NCBI GenBank assembly: GCA_019925795.1
Contig: CM034305.1
Location: forward strand, 92,230,433 to 92,294,432
Origin: Dendrobium chrysotoxum
Lineage: Eukaryota > Streptophyta > Magnoliopsida > Asparagales > Orchidaceae
Reading direction: 5' to 3'
DNA: 64,000 nucleotides
Each line of letters begins with the position of its first letter. Within the stretch, counting starts at the first letter, position 1. Below, piece after piece: positions 27,401 through 40,733 of this stretch. Made by a program: the position numbers and the translations under genes. Under the pieces are notes generated by a model. That model was not told the origin of the DNA, did not search any database, and saw only the letters and a list, made by a program, of their open reading frames with translations.

Positions 27401-30400
27401 ATACAAGAGCAAGGGACTCTATATATAGGCCTTAAAATAAAAGAAACTAAAAAGACAACTTTGTCTCTTGGGCTTACAAGACTCTTAAATAAGAGTAAAA
27501 ACGAAAATACATAATTAAAATAAAAAATACAATTAATAAACTAAGATAAAAATGGAGTGATCTCGACCTTCGTCTCTTCCTTTGATTAACGTCCACCGTC
27601 GGATGTTCGCATCACGTTTGTAGGTCCCTAAATAAAATTTTGTGCACATCCCAACGACCATCACTTCACAAATAATCATATTTGAGTATTTTAAAATGCA
27701 TCCCTCCTGCATTAAAAATAGAATTTTTCTAAATTTAAATATGAAGCATAGATTAGGGTGCTGACGCCTCTAGGATGCGTGTAACAGCCTTGGGAAGCAA
27801 GCGACTGCTCCGATTGAGAAGCAAGTCACCACCTCAAGAAGTGTGTACATTAATTTAATAAGAATTTTAAAACCCCGCATATGCTCTGACAAAATGCACT
27901 AAACAGATAAAAATAAAGTTTAGGAATGCTGCGCGGGTCAAAAGTGAATCTAAGTTCAAGCATAATCCTCATGTTCGAATGAACTGGAGTTGACATGACT
28001 TGAACTACTAACAAATACACGATCGTAGCGTTGACCGAAATATTTGATTTTATAAGTTCATATTAAGCCTTTAAGGTCTATTAAAAGAAAGGTTCACTAA
28101 AGCATAAAATCGATACTAAACCCAATCTTCTGTTAGCATGCGAACATAATTGACACAAATTAAATAACAAATATACAAGCTATTTAAAACCCTGATGCTG
28201 GCCGTATTGAAAGCTAATCTCAACTGGAGGGGACCATAAACATTTAAAATGCCCCAGAATTTCAAAGTAAATTATGTTTGGAACGAAATTTAGATAAAAA
28301 AATAAAAACTCAAATTTTACAATATCTAAATATTAAAATAAAATTTATTTTTTAAAACTTAAAAGCAAAAAAAAATCCATCCATTATCCACAAACATTTG
28401 TAAAGGATGATAAATTTAAAAATAACTTCGGTTTACAAAGAGCAAAATGTCTAATTAAATGTATCACTGCGATTCATTCTCAAATGATTTCTCGCCAGCA
28501 AGAACGTGGCATGTGCCATATGACCGGGTCGTTTTGCTGCAAAATAGCACCACTATATCACGGTTACGGTCAAAGCTCGTACGTTCCCCAATGGTTAAAA
28601 GCCCCTTGAGTAATGAATCATAGAATGCACTTAATAAGGCATAAAGCGTTTTGTTAGCTAAGGTTGACAAAAATTATCTCTTTAAACAAGCATCCACCCC
28701 AAGTTTATAAGGTACCCTTGGACGAAGCAACCCATGGCTGTTGACAAGGATCCTTGGGTAAGGTTGGGTCGACTACGTCCTTTAACTAAGTAAACTAGGG
28801 ACCATGACGATCCGGGACAACGGAACCATGGGATCTTAATCGTGATCGTCTCTTTTCCCCCACCATCCGCTTTAAGTATAAAAATAATAAATGTTATAAT
28901 TCTAAAAAATTCACATGTTGCTACTATATGCTAGGTATTTCATACCTATTCCATGACTAGCCTTAATCGAAAGTGCTCTCTCGTTATCGATAGGGGTAAT
29001 TAACTATACGTGCTTGCACCTATGGGAAAGCTATAACCAGATTATAAAGTCCCACAATTGAGGGCGAAATCTCTAGGTAGTGCTTTATCCCAAAGTCTAT
29101 CTGCCTTCTGAAAAATTGACCCGGAACATCGTTAAAACTCTACTGAAAAAAGGGGAGGCCGGGGAGCGAATTTTTGGAGCCCATAAGTAGGGGTGTCAAA
29201 ATCTGACCCAACCCGAAACCGGACTTGACTCGAAAAATTCCGCGTTCGGGTCAACCCGTTTGCAATACGGGTCAAGTTCAGGTTCAAGATTTCAATCTGT
29301 TTATAAAATCAGGTCAGGTTCGGGTTAACCCGGAAACTTGAAATCAACCCGGGTTAACCCGAAAACATTGCGCGCGAGTCACATCTACGCTGATTTGTAC
29401 TGCTGCCACCGTTCAATTCGCGTGACTGCGTCTAACGTGATGATGTCTCGTGTCAAGTGTCGTTGGCCGGTGCTGCTGTCCCGTTCACGCTGGCATGCCT
29501 GCCCGGTTCCATTGTCGTCGTCCTGTCCGTTGGCCGCTTTGCTTTTCCTCTTCTTCGATTCTTTCGCCTGCACTTCACTGTCGACAACGTTCCTTTGGCT
29601 TCGGGTCGAATTCGTCAGAACTTCTCCTTCGAGGCTTCGACGATGTTCCTTCATGTGGAGTCGGAAGTCACGACAGTTTTGTTGGATCGAAAGTAACGAC
29701 GATGACAAGAGGGAGCTCGTTATTCTCCCATTCGCGCGCTTATTTGGCCAAATTTTGCAAGTTGCAGGCGATTTTGTGTCGGGTTGGGTCAACCAGTCGA
29801 GTCGGGTTCATGTTGCATTTTTTGACCCATTTGCAAAAACGGGTCGGGTTTGGGTCGTGTCAAATAGTAGCGGGCCAATATCAGGTTCAACCTAAACCCA
29901 ATCCGTGACCATATTTTGACACCCCTAGAAGTTAGGGAGGGCACTTGCCCTTTTGAATCGACTTAACCGGATCAAATCGATGGCGAGGACTTCGGGAGAG
30001 TGAATCAACCCTGGAAATGGTCTTCGAGTCTTCTATCCACTCAGTTGGATCAGATCGACGGCCGAGAGCTTCAGGGGACCAAATCAACCCCGGGATTCCT
30101 CCGATTGCAATTGCGGCACCTAGTTTCTTTAGTGTTAATAATAACAATAATAATAATTGCCAACAATGAGTACAATCCAAATAGAGCCAAGCTGATTATA
30201 AATGCAGATCATTTTAATATATACACATTTACTTTTGAAATACTAGCATATCAAGAAAACTAATTTGCTACTTGTGCTACGTCCATTCAAACACTGAACG
30301 AAATAAAGCAAATCACAAGGATTTTTTCTCAAATAAATGAACTCGCTGTTCAAAATAAGAAAACAGTATGCACCAGATTTATAGAACATCTGCTAGTAGA

Positions 30401-33400
30401 ACCGTATGTCGTGCTTCTAACAGTAAAACAACAAAGAGATGCAATATATCAAAGCGTAATTCTATTCTTGTTCTACACAAGTGACAGTCAAATTCTGTCA
30501 GATGAAACGGGAAAAAAAATATTTACGAAATCAGTATAAGAGAGAGAAAGTCTGAGGCATTCTACAGAAATAATTCTTTTATTTAGTTCAAATGTCATAC
30601 CTTTCACAGGATCAAGAAGAGGGGGATATTTAGTTCCATCAAGCCTGTGTTCTAAGAGCTGTTGAACAGTTTTAGAGTAAACTGCATTATTAGGATTCTC
30701 AAGAAGCGATATTTGATCAATCTTAATTTTAGGATGGCAAATACCCATGAACTCTTTACTTTCTATTTCTCTGACTTCATAGTTCATCCCAGCTGCATTA
30801 CCACGGTAAGGAAACTTTATATTTATAACACCAGTTCCTTTTCGGGAACTAACTGATGTAAAATACTCTTCATCCATTCCCCTCTTTCCTTTAGGTTGAA
30901 TGAAATAACCTTGTGGTGTGTTGCTATTTTCTTTCTCTTTCAACTTATTCATGGGGGCTGACGGAGATTGCACAGATGGGGCCATATCAGTTGTCAGCAC
31001 TAGAACAACATACTTTTTATGCGTAGAAGATGGTGTTTTAATGATTACACCTAGTAAATGATCATCATCCTGCCATTCCATTAAAAAAAAAAGCCTTGTA
31101 AGAAATGGACCAATAAGCAGCTAACAAGAAGTTTTTTTAGGAAACTAGTTTTCATTCAAAGATTAAAAAAAAAAACACATGACATTAGGATACCAATCTA
31201 AGAGGAAAAAGAAACATATCTGCGATTTTGCAAAACTGTAATTGGCTCATTAATTTTGAAAATACTGAATGGCTCCAAAAGCTTCCCTTCATGTAACATA
31301 TACGTCCACTTACTGCTAGAGTCTTACCAGCTCTAAATCTCTATATCAATTATGTTCACTCATTGCGGCCATCAACACCATTCCATCCTTATATACGCAT
31401 AAATTTTGCATGTGAGCCATATACTTTTGAACATCCTAAAGCCAACATCCTTCTTTGTGCAGAGGCTAGGTATGTGATATGACTTGAATCCCGAAAATAG
31501 AGGATTTTTCACTAAAACAATACCCAAAGATGGGAAACACTAATTCAACACCCTTAAATCAAAGAAAACAGCAAATACAGTGCACCGGTACAAGAAAACA
31601 ACAAGACAATCTTTAAAAATAGAGAACAACAGCACTACAACTCAACACTGGAAAAAAAGATAACTTTAATCTACTCTTCGAGAGGTTGATCAGCTCTCCC
31701 ACACAAGAATATCTTTGAAAATGCTCTGGACAACAATAGTTGCCCCCCTCTTTTTTCCAACTGCTCTCCCAAAAATCCCCCCCCCCCCGTTATAGCATTA
31801 CTCCCTCCTATGTTTTCCCCTCCTTTGTTAGATAATCAATGTTGATTTGGGCCCCACATTCGGCTTCCCCATGTTACCGCCCACTTGGTGATTCCCCATG
31901 CTGCCCCCCTTTTCTTGCTTGGGCCTCATAGTTGGCTTCCCCATGCTACAACCCACTTGGTTGTTCCCTATGCTGCCCTCTTTACTTGCTCTGCCTCCCC
32001 AAGTGCCCCGGTGGGCCCCACTGACTTATCATTACTCCCTTCTAAAAAAGACACCTTGTCCTCAAGGTGGAAGGAAGGAAACTGCTTCCTGATTGTGTGA
32101 TAGTGCTCCCATGTGGCTTCATATTCAGGCAAATTCTTCCACCTAATTAATACCTCCTTCGCCCCGGTCTCACCCTGACGCACCTCTACTACTTCCATTG
32201 ACTCCAAAATCACCTCCATGTCATCTGTCAATGTAGTCGGTAATGTTGAGGATGACGTGTGTTCTCCAATTGCTCGTCGTAGCTGTGATGCACGAAATAT
32301 TGGATGAATAACTAAGTTGGGTGGCAAGTCTAAATGGTAAGCTACTGTGCCGATGCGTTCCACTATTTCGTAGGGTCCAAAATAGCGGGGAGAGTTTTTC
32401 ATTCACTCTTCTTGCTACAGTCTTTTGTTTATGTAGTCAGAGCTTCAAATACACTTTGTCCCCGACATCAAACTATACATCTCCCCTATGTGCATCTGCT
32501 TGTCTTTTCATGGTCTGTTTGGCTCTTAATAGGTGCCATTTTAATTATGTTAATATATGGTCCCTTTCCTCCAAATACTGCTCTACTGAGGACACTGATG
32601 TATTGTCGTGCCCACAAATGGGGAGGATCTCTACCATACAAGATTTTGAATGGTGTTGTCTGAGCTGTTGTGTGATAAGAAATATTGTACCAATATTCTG
32701 CCCAAGCTAACTATCTCGACCATAATTTTGAGGTGACAGATACAAGACACCGTAGATAAGTTTCCACGCTGCGGTTCACCACCTCTATCTATCCATCCAT
32801 TTGGGGGTGATATGCGGTGCTGCGCTTCAATACTGTTCCCAACATTTTGAACAATTCTTTCAAGAAATGGCTCAAAAAGACCTTGTCTCAATCTGACACT
32901 ATAAACTCTGATATGCCATGCAGATGAACCACTTCTCTTATGAATGCCTCTGCGACAGATACTGCCGTATAGGGGTGGCATAGAAGAATAAAATGTGCAT
33001 ACTTGCTCAATTGATCTACCACCACCAGAATGACCATGAACCGTGATGATTTGGGCAACCCCTCGATAAAATCCTTAGTGACCTCCTCCTATACTTTCCC
33101 TGGCAGTGCCAAAGGTTGTAAGAGTCCCCCAAGAGCCATTGCCAAGTACTTCTGTCTTTGACACGCATCGTAGCCCTTCACCATTTCTTCCACATCCTTC
33201 TGCATACCGGTCCAATAGAAGTCAACGGTCGATCTCCAGTATGTTTTCTGCACCCCCCGAGTGCCCTCTAATTGAACTGCCATGGAACTCTCGCAATAGC
33301 TGTGGACGACGATGTTAGGGGAAGCACTAATCATCCCTTATATAGTAACTTCAACCTAATTAAGGCATATCCAGGGTGGCTATCCTTATCCTTCAATAAG

Positions 33401-36400
33401 TCAGATCTGATCTTGCCCATCCCTTCATCCTGCTCATTGTCCTTCCTCAGAGCCTTCCAGTCCATGACCATCGAAACTGATAGAGCTGAAATATGTGGAG
33501 TCTCTAGGCGTGTAAAAATTTGATCCGACCCAAAAAATTCCGGGTTCGGGTCAACCCGTTTGCCATACGGGTCGGGTTCGAGATTCCGACCTGTCGGGTC
33601 AGGTTCAGGTAGACCCGCAAACCCGAATTCAACCCGTTTTGATCCGTTAGTCACCCAAAATCAGTTCGTCAGCTTCGACTTCGCCTCGCGTGACCTAGTC
33701 CAGAGTTTGTTCGCTCAGGCACTCACTTAGGCGGTGTGCAGTTGGGGTTCGACTTTCCTAATTCGCGTGACCGCGTGGTCTGCGTCCGGGGTTCACTGTC
33801 TCAGCGCAGCGGCTCATGCATCAGGCTGTTAGGTGCGCTCGGCCTGCGTACAGCCCCACCTAGCCACCTCCATTCGCTCGGGCCATCAGACTCGCTCAGA
33901 GGCTTAGGCGATCGCGTCGCCAGTCGCGTCCATCCGGAATCTCCGGACCGGCTTGGTAATTGATGCATTTATATTGTCTTATTTTATTTTGATGTAATGT
34001 GAACAATATTAGTTATGTTTTATATTTTTTTATAGAAAATGCTATCCAATGATGGAGAACATCCAATGATCATGGTAGAATGTGCTTGGGCATGGCAAGG
34101 CTTGGGTTTGCTTGCATTTGGGTCCTTCTTGTCATTTGGGCTGTTTGCTGCATTTCGGTTTCGGGCCTTGGCTGCTCTCGGGTTGGGCTTTGACTGCTTG
34201 GTTTTGAGCTAAAAAGTTGGGTTCTACTTGGTGCTAGCTCATTAATGCTTGAGCTGAAGTTTAGCTCATTATTTGGAGGAGTAATTGCACTTCCTAGCTC
34301 ATAAATTCATAAAGGTATGTGGAGTGGAGCTTGTTTCTTCCCATTCTTGTGTCTCTTTGGTTTCTTCCTTGGGAGTAATTGTTGTGGGCTGGTTGTCTTT
34401 TCGGTTTTCTCCCTGGCTGCTTTCTCGTGACCCCTCTGCCCCATTTCCTGTGTTGGCTCCTCGGGTCCCTCTCTGGCTGCTTTCCCGTGGCTCCTTGGCT
34501 GGGTTTCCCGTGGCTTTTCTTCCTGTTTTCTGTGCAGAATTTGGGGGGCTGTTGTGGTGTCTTTTGGCCTTTCATTCCCCAAACCTGATTGGTTTTGGTT
34601 AGAGGTGTTATGGCTGTTTGGCTTCTTTCTTTTGCTTATAAATTGGAGATGTTTTGGAATGAAAAGATTGTTGAATATTTGGGCAAAGTCTCTACTAAAA
34701 ACATAAGGGTTTCTTCTCTTGGAAAAGCTTGAGAGCTTGTTCCACCCCTTTTCCTCATCTCTATTTCGTCTTGGCTTCTAATCTCTTCTTCTGTACGCAA
34801 GTTTCACTCCACATATATCCTTCTTCTAGAGCATTTGGAAGTTGTTTGTTGGCTGATTTTTGGAAGACATTTGCCGGAGGAGTTTGGTAGGACGTTGGAC
34901 CCTTTTGCAGTGGTGGACCCTCGGTTTGCAAGCCTAAGTATTTTTTTTATATATCTTCCTACTCTCGTTGCCTGTGAGGAAACTGCTTGCCGGTTCTGAG
35001 GATAGCATTTTATGTTATTATTTTATTTCGCTTGATTTGACTTTTCGTTTATCCGGATATTTGTTTGGATGTTTACAAGTTAAAGTGAATCGAGTTTGGT
35101 TTCATATTGTCCTTTTGTTCTCCAACTTGGCTTTTCTTTCTAGTTTGCTTACATCAGTAATCACTGCTCTGCCGTTCACGGGTCAAGTCGGATCAACCCG
35201 TAACCCGCACGGGTCGGGTCTGGGTTGAGATTTTTGACCCGTTTGCAAAACTAGGTCGATTTTGGGTCGTGTCAAACAGTAGCATGTCGATGTCGGGATC
35301 GACACGAACCCGACCCATGACTCGATTTTGACACCACTAGGGGTCTCCAAGTGTTGTGATAAGGCATCGACTGTCTTCTTCTCAAGTCCAAGTTGGTACT
35401 ATATCTCAATGTCATACCCCAATAGCTTGGAGAGCCATCGCCGATGCTCCTCTGTCACCGTCCTTTGCTCTAGCAGAAACTTCAAGCTCCTCTGATCAGT
35501 CCTGACAATGAAATGCCGTCCTAACAAGTACGAACGTCATTTCTGCATGGCTAGTGCGATCGCCATCAACTCCCTCTCATATATTAATTTGAGCCTTGCT
35601 CTTGCAGTCAGTACCTGACTGAAGTATGGAAATGGCCTTTTGATTCTGCATGACTACCGCTCCAAGTCCATAGCCCGAGGTATTCGTCTCCACTATAAAC
35701 GTCTGACTGAAATCTGGTAATGCTGGCACTAAAACTGTAGTCATGGTTTTTTCAACTGCTCGAAGGCTCTGGTCACTGCTTCCCCCCACTGAAAGCTATC
35801 CTTCTTCAACTGTTCTGTTAGTGGTCCAACTATCGAGCTGTACCCCTTCACAAACTTCCTATAATACCTTGTGAGGCCCAAAAACCCCCTGATCTATCAC
35901 GTCTTAGGTATAGGCCACCTCAACAAGGCCTCAATCTTGCTTTGATCAGCTGGCACCCCTTCTTGAGACACGACATGTCCCAAGTACTCCACTCAAGATT
36001 ATGCAAAAGAGCATTTCTTTCAAGTTGGGGAATAGTTGGTGTTCCTCGAAGTTGCCAAAATGACCTTTAGATGATCCAAGTGCTCCTCCTATGTCTTGTT
36101 GTAAATCAGAATATCATCAAAAAAATAACAATACGAACCTCCGGAGGTATGGCTGGAAAATATGATTCATAAGAAACTAGAAGGTGGCTAGAGCATTGGT
36201 GAGGCCGAAAGGCATCACTAGGAACTCGTAATGTCCCTCATGTGTCCGGAAAGAAGTCTTGTGCACATCTTATGCTCTCATTCTGATCTGATGGTAGCCC
36301 AACTTCAAATCAATCTTGGTAAAGATCACCACTCCATACAACTCGTCCAATAGTCATCCATCACAAGAACAAGAACTTTATCCGGAGCAATTTCCTTATT

Positions 36401-39400
36401 CAGGGCCCGATAAACCACACAAAATCTCCAGCTCTCATCCTTCTTCTTCATCAATAGTATTGAGCTCGAGAACAGACTCATGCTTGGCCGGATGATCCCT
36501 GCTTCCAACATCTCTTGAATCAGCTTCTCTATCTCATCCTTCTGAATCTGAGGGTATCTATAAGGTCTAACATTGATGGGTGTAGCTCACTCCCTCATGG
36601 TAATGGCATGCTCTTACTCTCTTGAGGGTGATAATCCATGAGGGGCATAAAATATATCTCTGAACTAGTGCAGTAGTGGTTGGACTAGCAATAGTACCTC
36701 CTTTACCTCGTTCTCCTGAATCCCTTCCATGCTCTGAAGCTTCACTAAGTATCCCCCTCCCGAGCCTTATATAGCTTTCACCATGGTCTTAAGCGATATC
36801 ATGGTCTTGAATAAACTAGAATCCCCCCTAATGATCATCTTCCACCTTCCACTTGGATTTCGATTGTCAAGGCCCTTCAATTTATCCTGGTTTCCCCCAA
36901 AGCTTGCAGTCATCTAATACTCAATATCACATCAGTGCTTCCTAACTCCGATGGAAGAAAATCATCTCTTACCTGTACCCCATGTAGTGTTAGGAGTAGT
37001 CCCTATAGATGCCCCTACTCCTTTCCTTCTTCCCTATTCCCATCATCACCCCATAACATCCCATGTCTACTAGTTTTAGCCCCAACTCATCTACCACCTG
37101 ACTGGAAATAAAATTGTGGGTTGCCCCACTATCTATCAGCATTACCACAGCATTTCCCTCTATATTCCTTCTTATTTTCATGGTGTGGTCTGGAGTTAAC
37201 CCCACCACTGAGTTTAGTGAAACCTCAACTACGTCCAGGTATAGATGCTCCTCTTCTTCCACCACTTCCTCTCCTTCACCCTCCCCTTTAACTTCATTGT
37301 CATCACATACGATGAGCACCTGAAGTGCCTGGTCCTTACACCTATGCCCTGGGGGAAACTTTTCATCACACCAAATGCACAACCCCTTTGCCCACTTCTC
37401 CTGCAACTCTGTTTCAGCCAAACGCTTGAAATTTCCTCCCTATCTTGCTCCCATTCCTCGATCTTTAGGTGGTTCTTTCTGGGCCGGTACAGATGGCACT
37501 TTTGGTGCCAGCAAAGTGGTCGTCGTTCGGTATATAGCTCCTGGCCAACTGCTTTGACTTCCCTTCTCCAGAGACCTCTTCTCTTCCACTAGTTAGGCTA
37601 GCTCCATGGTCTCCCTTAGCCCTCTCGGTCTCAACACCCTCACTGCATCCCTAATCTCTTGGCACAACTCATTTATGAAGTTTCCCTCTAACACCGTTTC
37701 TGATAGTCTTTCCACACGACTAGAAAGGAACTCGACCTTCTCCCGATACTCCATCATGGTCCCTTCCTGCACAAGAGCAAATAACTTCTCATAGAAGTCT
37801 CCTTCCAGACTAATTCGAAAATACTCTAATAAACAATCCTTGAACTACCCCCACGATCTGATCGGAGCCCTTATGTCCCTCCATTGATACCACATCAGAG
37901 CTCTTCCTTACAAACATAGAGCGGCTGCCGTGCGCCTCTCTTCATCTGTTAGCCCATTCACCGCAAAATATATCTCCACCTTATATATCCACCCATGTGC
38001 ATCTTCCCTTTCGAACACCGGCATCTTTAACTTTCTTACCCTTGGGTCTCCTTAATTCCCTCTTCATTCTCTGCCTCCCCCCATGTAACGGTTATGATAA
38101 TCTCTCCCCTATCCCCTCTCATATGGTTCTCTTTCATCAACTTCAGCCCTCTTGAATTCTTCATCCCCATACCTTCACATGCCATAACCTCCCCCCATTC
38201 CTCTCCTAGGCGATGGTTCAAAAGATTGCTTCCTTTCCTCTTCCCAAAGATCTCTATATCATGATCATCCTTCCGGTTGCCGAAATTTACATTTCCTCCT
38301 ATCAGCGCTCTTTCCTCTGATGCCACCGATTGAACTTAAAGATCCAACACCTTCTTCATCATCCCTTCTAAGTTGGAAAACTTTTCCTCCATTGATAAAA
38401 TTCTGTCTTCAAATGCCGATTTGAGTTGGCCAACTTCTCCTTTAAGACGCTCTTACAAAGCATCAACTTTTTCCGCCGCCATAGGTCCCAAATCATACTC
38501 TCATACTAATTTGGTATGACTTGAACCCAAAAAATAGAAGATCTTTCACTAAAACAACACCCAAAGATGGTAAACACTAATTCAACACCCTTAAATCAAA
38601 GAAGACAACAAATATAATGCACTGACACAAGAAAACAACAAGACAATCCTTAGAAACAGAGAACAACATCACTACAACTCTAACAACGAAAAGAAAGATA
38701 ACTTTAATCTACTCATTGAAAGGTAGATCAGCTCTCCCACACAAGAATCTCCTTGAAACCTTCTCTGAACAACAATAGAAGAATTGACCCTCTTTACTTG
38801 CTCCGCCTCCCCAAGTTCCCCGGTGGGCCCCACTGGCTTATCAGTATGGGGAAGCCACATTCGGAAGTCATGAGTGTTGTGTCTGTGAGCAGCCCGTTAA
38901 GCCCTGATTGTGCATTATTCTTTAGTAAAAGTTTGGGATACTTGGTAACACCAAGCGGTACCAAACTGGTATTACAGGTAATAATGGATGGATCTTGTGA
39001 GCATTTCCGAGCTAGCATGCCAATGAACAAGTTACATTGGATTTCATGGTGGTTGTGTCACGCGTAGCTTATAAAATCTATATATATTATACATCCGCTC
39101 AACCTTTTGAGACAGTTGGCTGCACCAAGTTGTCCAAAACTAACATCACACAAAACTGTGGTGAATGGTGATGCTCAAGCTGTTTTGATAAGTGTAAGTG
39201 CTCAAGTATTTATGTCCTAATCACCTTTGTTTAATGTACGCAATAAGCTTCCTTAATTGGATTCAAAAGGGTTCAAAGTCACCATCAAAAAGGAATATCG
39301 GTTAAAGTACATGCTTGCATTGAAGAACATGGCAAGTAAATAAAGTCCATGATTTCTTAAAAATCACTCTCAAGCTTTGATGATTATTATATGAAATATA

Positions 39401-40684
39401 TATTAGGTTCTGCTAAGTTTAATTTTTCTTTACAAGCCCTTATGATTTCCCTTATTTTTTCAAGATTTTTTTTTTTGTGAAAATTGTTCTTCATAAGCTC
39501 AACCATGCTCCCTTTCCAAATCCAAAATTTCTGTCTGACCAAGCCGAAGATGCCATTGAAAGTTAGTTATTTGAACTTTCTGTTTTGATCACACTAACCC
39601 TTATAACAACTAGGCACATCTCTGGCCAAGCTCATCACCAACTTGACATGTCTAATATGGTCCATAAACTCAGGCAAGCTTATCCCAGTTATATAATTCT
39701 ACGGCTACAATTGAATAGAAAATGTGGCTTGTGGGATTTCAATGACAAATAAAATTCTATAAACCAGAAGTGTTCTAAAAAATTGTCTTTTAATCCCTGT
39801 GAAGGTGCTTGCTAACCAAAAGCAAACCCATAGGAAACTTCTATTGGCTTGGAATCAGAAGCGAGCATTAAGCAATTGGAACCTATGTTTTTCCTTATTA
39901 CAATTGAATAGTCAAACCAAAGTGCCTTAATTAGTAAAATGTGCTAAAAACATATTTCATATATGACTGCATCCTAAATGATATTAGGATGAAACCTTCA
40001 ACGGACTCATCTTACAAACTTAGACTATAGGATCAGTATATTAGTATTTGGAACCAGTCGTATTGGTTACCTTGTTGAGCCAAGGGAAGTAGAAGAATTG
40101 ACACAAACCCTGGTTTCAACACTTAACAGAGGTGGAAGCGAAAGAGATATTTTTCTTCTCATTTTAGCCACCTATCATCCTCATTAGCCCTCTATAATAG
40201 CTTGCATATGTATGGGCTCGAGTAATTTTAGAGAAGCAAAAAAGAATCATAAGCTTCAAAATATTCAATCCTGCTGTCTCAACACTTCTCTATTCTTGAA
40301 GAGGTGTTCTAGAGTCGAAAAGAACTCATCATTGATGTGTAAAAATATTACTTCATTCTATACTTAAAATTCATCTGAATTTGATTTTGACTTTATTGAG
40401 AGATATATTAAACTCGACAAACCTGTAGGCTGTTGGTTTTGTGTAACTGGAATGCAATCTAAAAGTAAATGCATGTAAGATAAATGTGGTCAATTTGGCT
40501 GCATTTACTTAAGATTTTTGAAGGAACTACCTAACTTCAATCAAACGCTATAAAATTAATTCTGTGTGCAAATGCTTTACAGGAACTTTGCACTCAACTA
40601 AACAGGCAATATGTCAGTTGCATTATTAATAATAAGTTTTCATCTATTAATCTCTCTCTCTCTCTCCCCCTCCCTCTATCTCTA

Positions 40685-40733
<49 letters not shown>

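Larger units (their letters stand above)
31475..38843 (-). mobile_element. Chromodomain Ty3/gypsy retrotransposon, full-length but degenerate
   Basis: Ends in two related LTRs (31475-32031 and 38512-38843) and is flanked by a perfect 5-bp duplication GTATG (31470-31474 and 38844-38848). Order on the minus strand: 5' LTR, primer-binding site like TAGTATGAGAGTAT (tRNA-Met type), gag, protease, reverse transcriptase, RNase H, integrase, chromodomain, polypurine tract AGAAGGGAGTAA, 3' LTR. Without the hAT insertion (33505-35339) it is about 5.5 kb. Many stops and frameshifts. The chromodomain marks a chromovirus; the short LTRs could fit the Reina lineage, which is a guess. Confidence 0.92.

Noticed and set aside
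29338..29908. Long overlapping open frames (135-185 codons) on both strands
   Set aside because: They lie in the GC-rich middle of a hAT-like element, overlap in several frames, and no product is recognisable; chance opening from low stop-codon density is the simpler explanation.
29180..29935. 8-bp target duplication for hAT1
   Set aside because: The flanks CCCATAAG and GAAGTTAG match at only three of eight positions, so no duplication is claimed although the inverted repeats are perfect.
30488..31081. 197-codon minus-strand frame taken as a gene with its own ATG
   Set aside because: The protein continues in phase from exon 43922-44075 through an acceptor at 31070; the ATG at 31081 is intronic and the last residues are read into the downstream intron.
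34285..34602. 105-codon hydrophobic frame and its antisense partners
   Set aside because: Sited inside hAT2, in TG/CT-biased sequence with open frames on both strands; no known domain and no initiation context.
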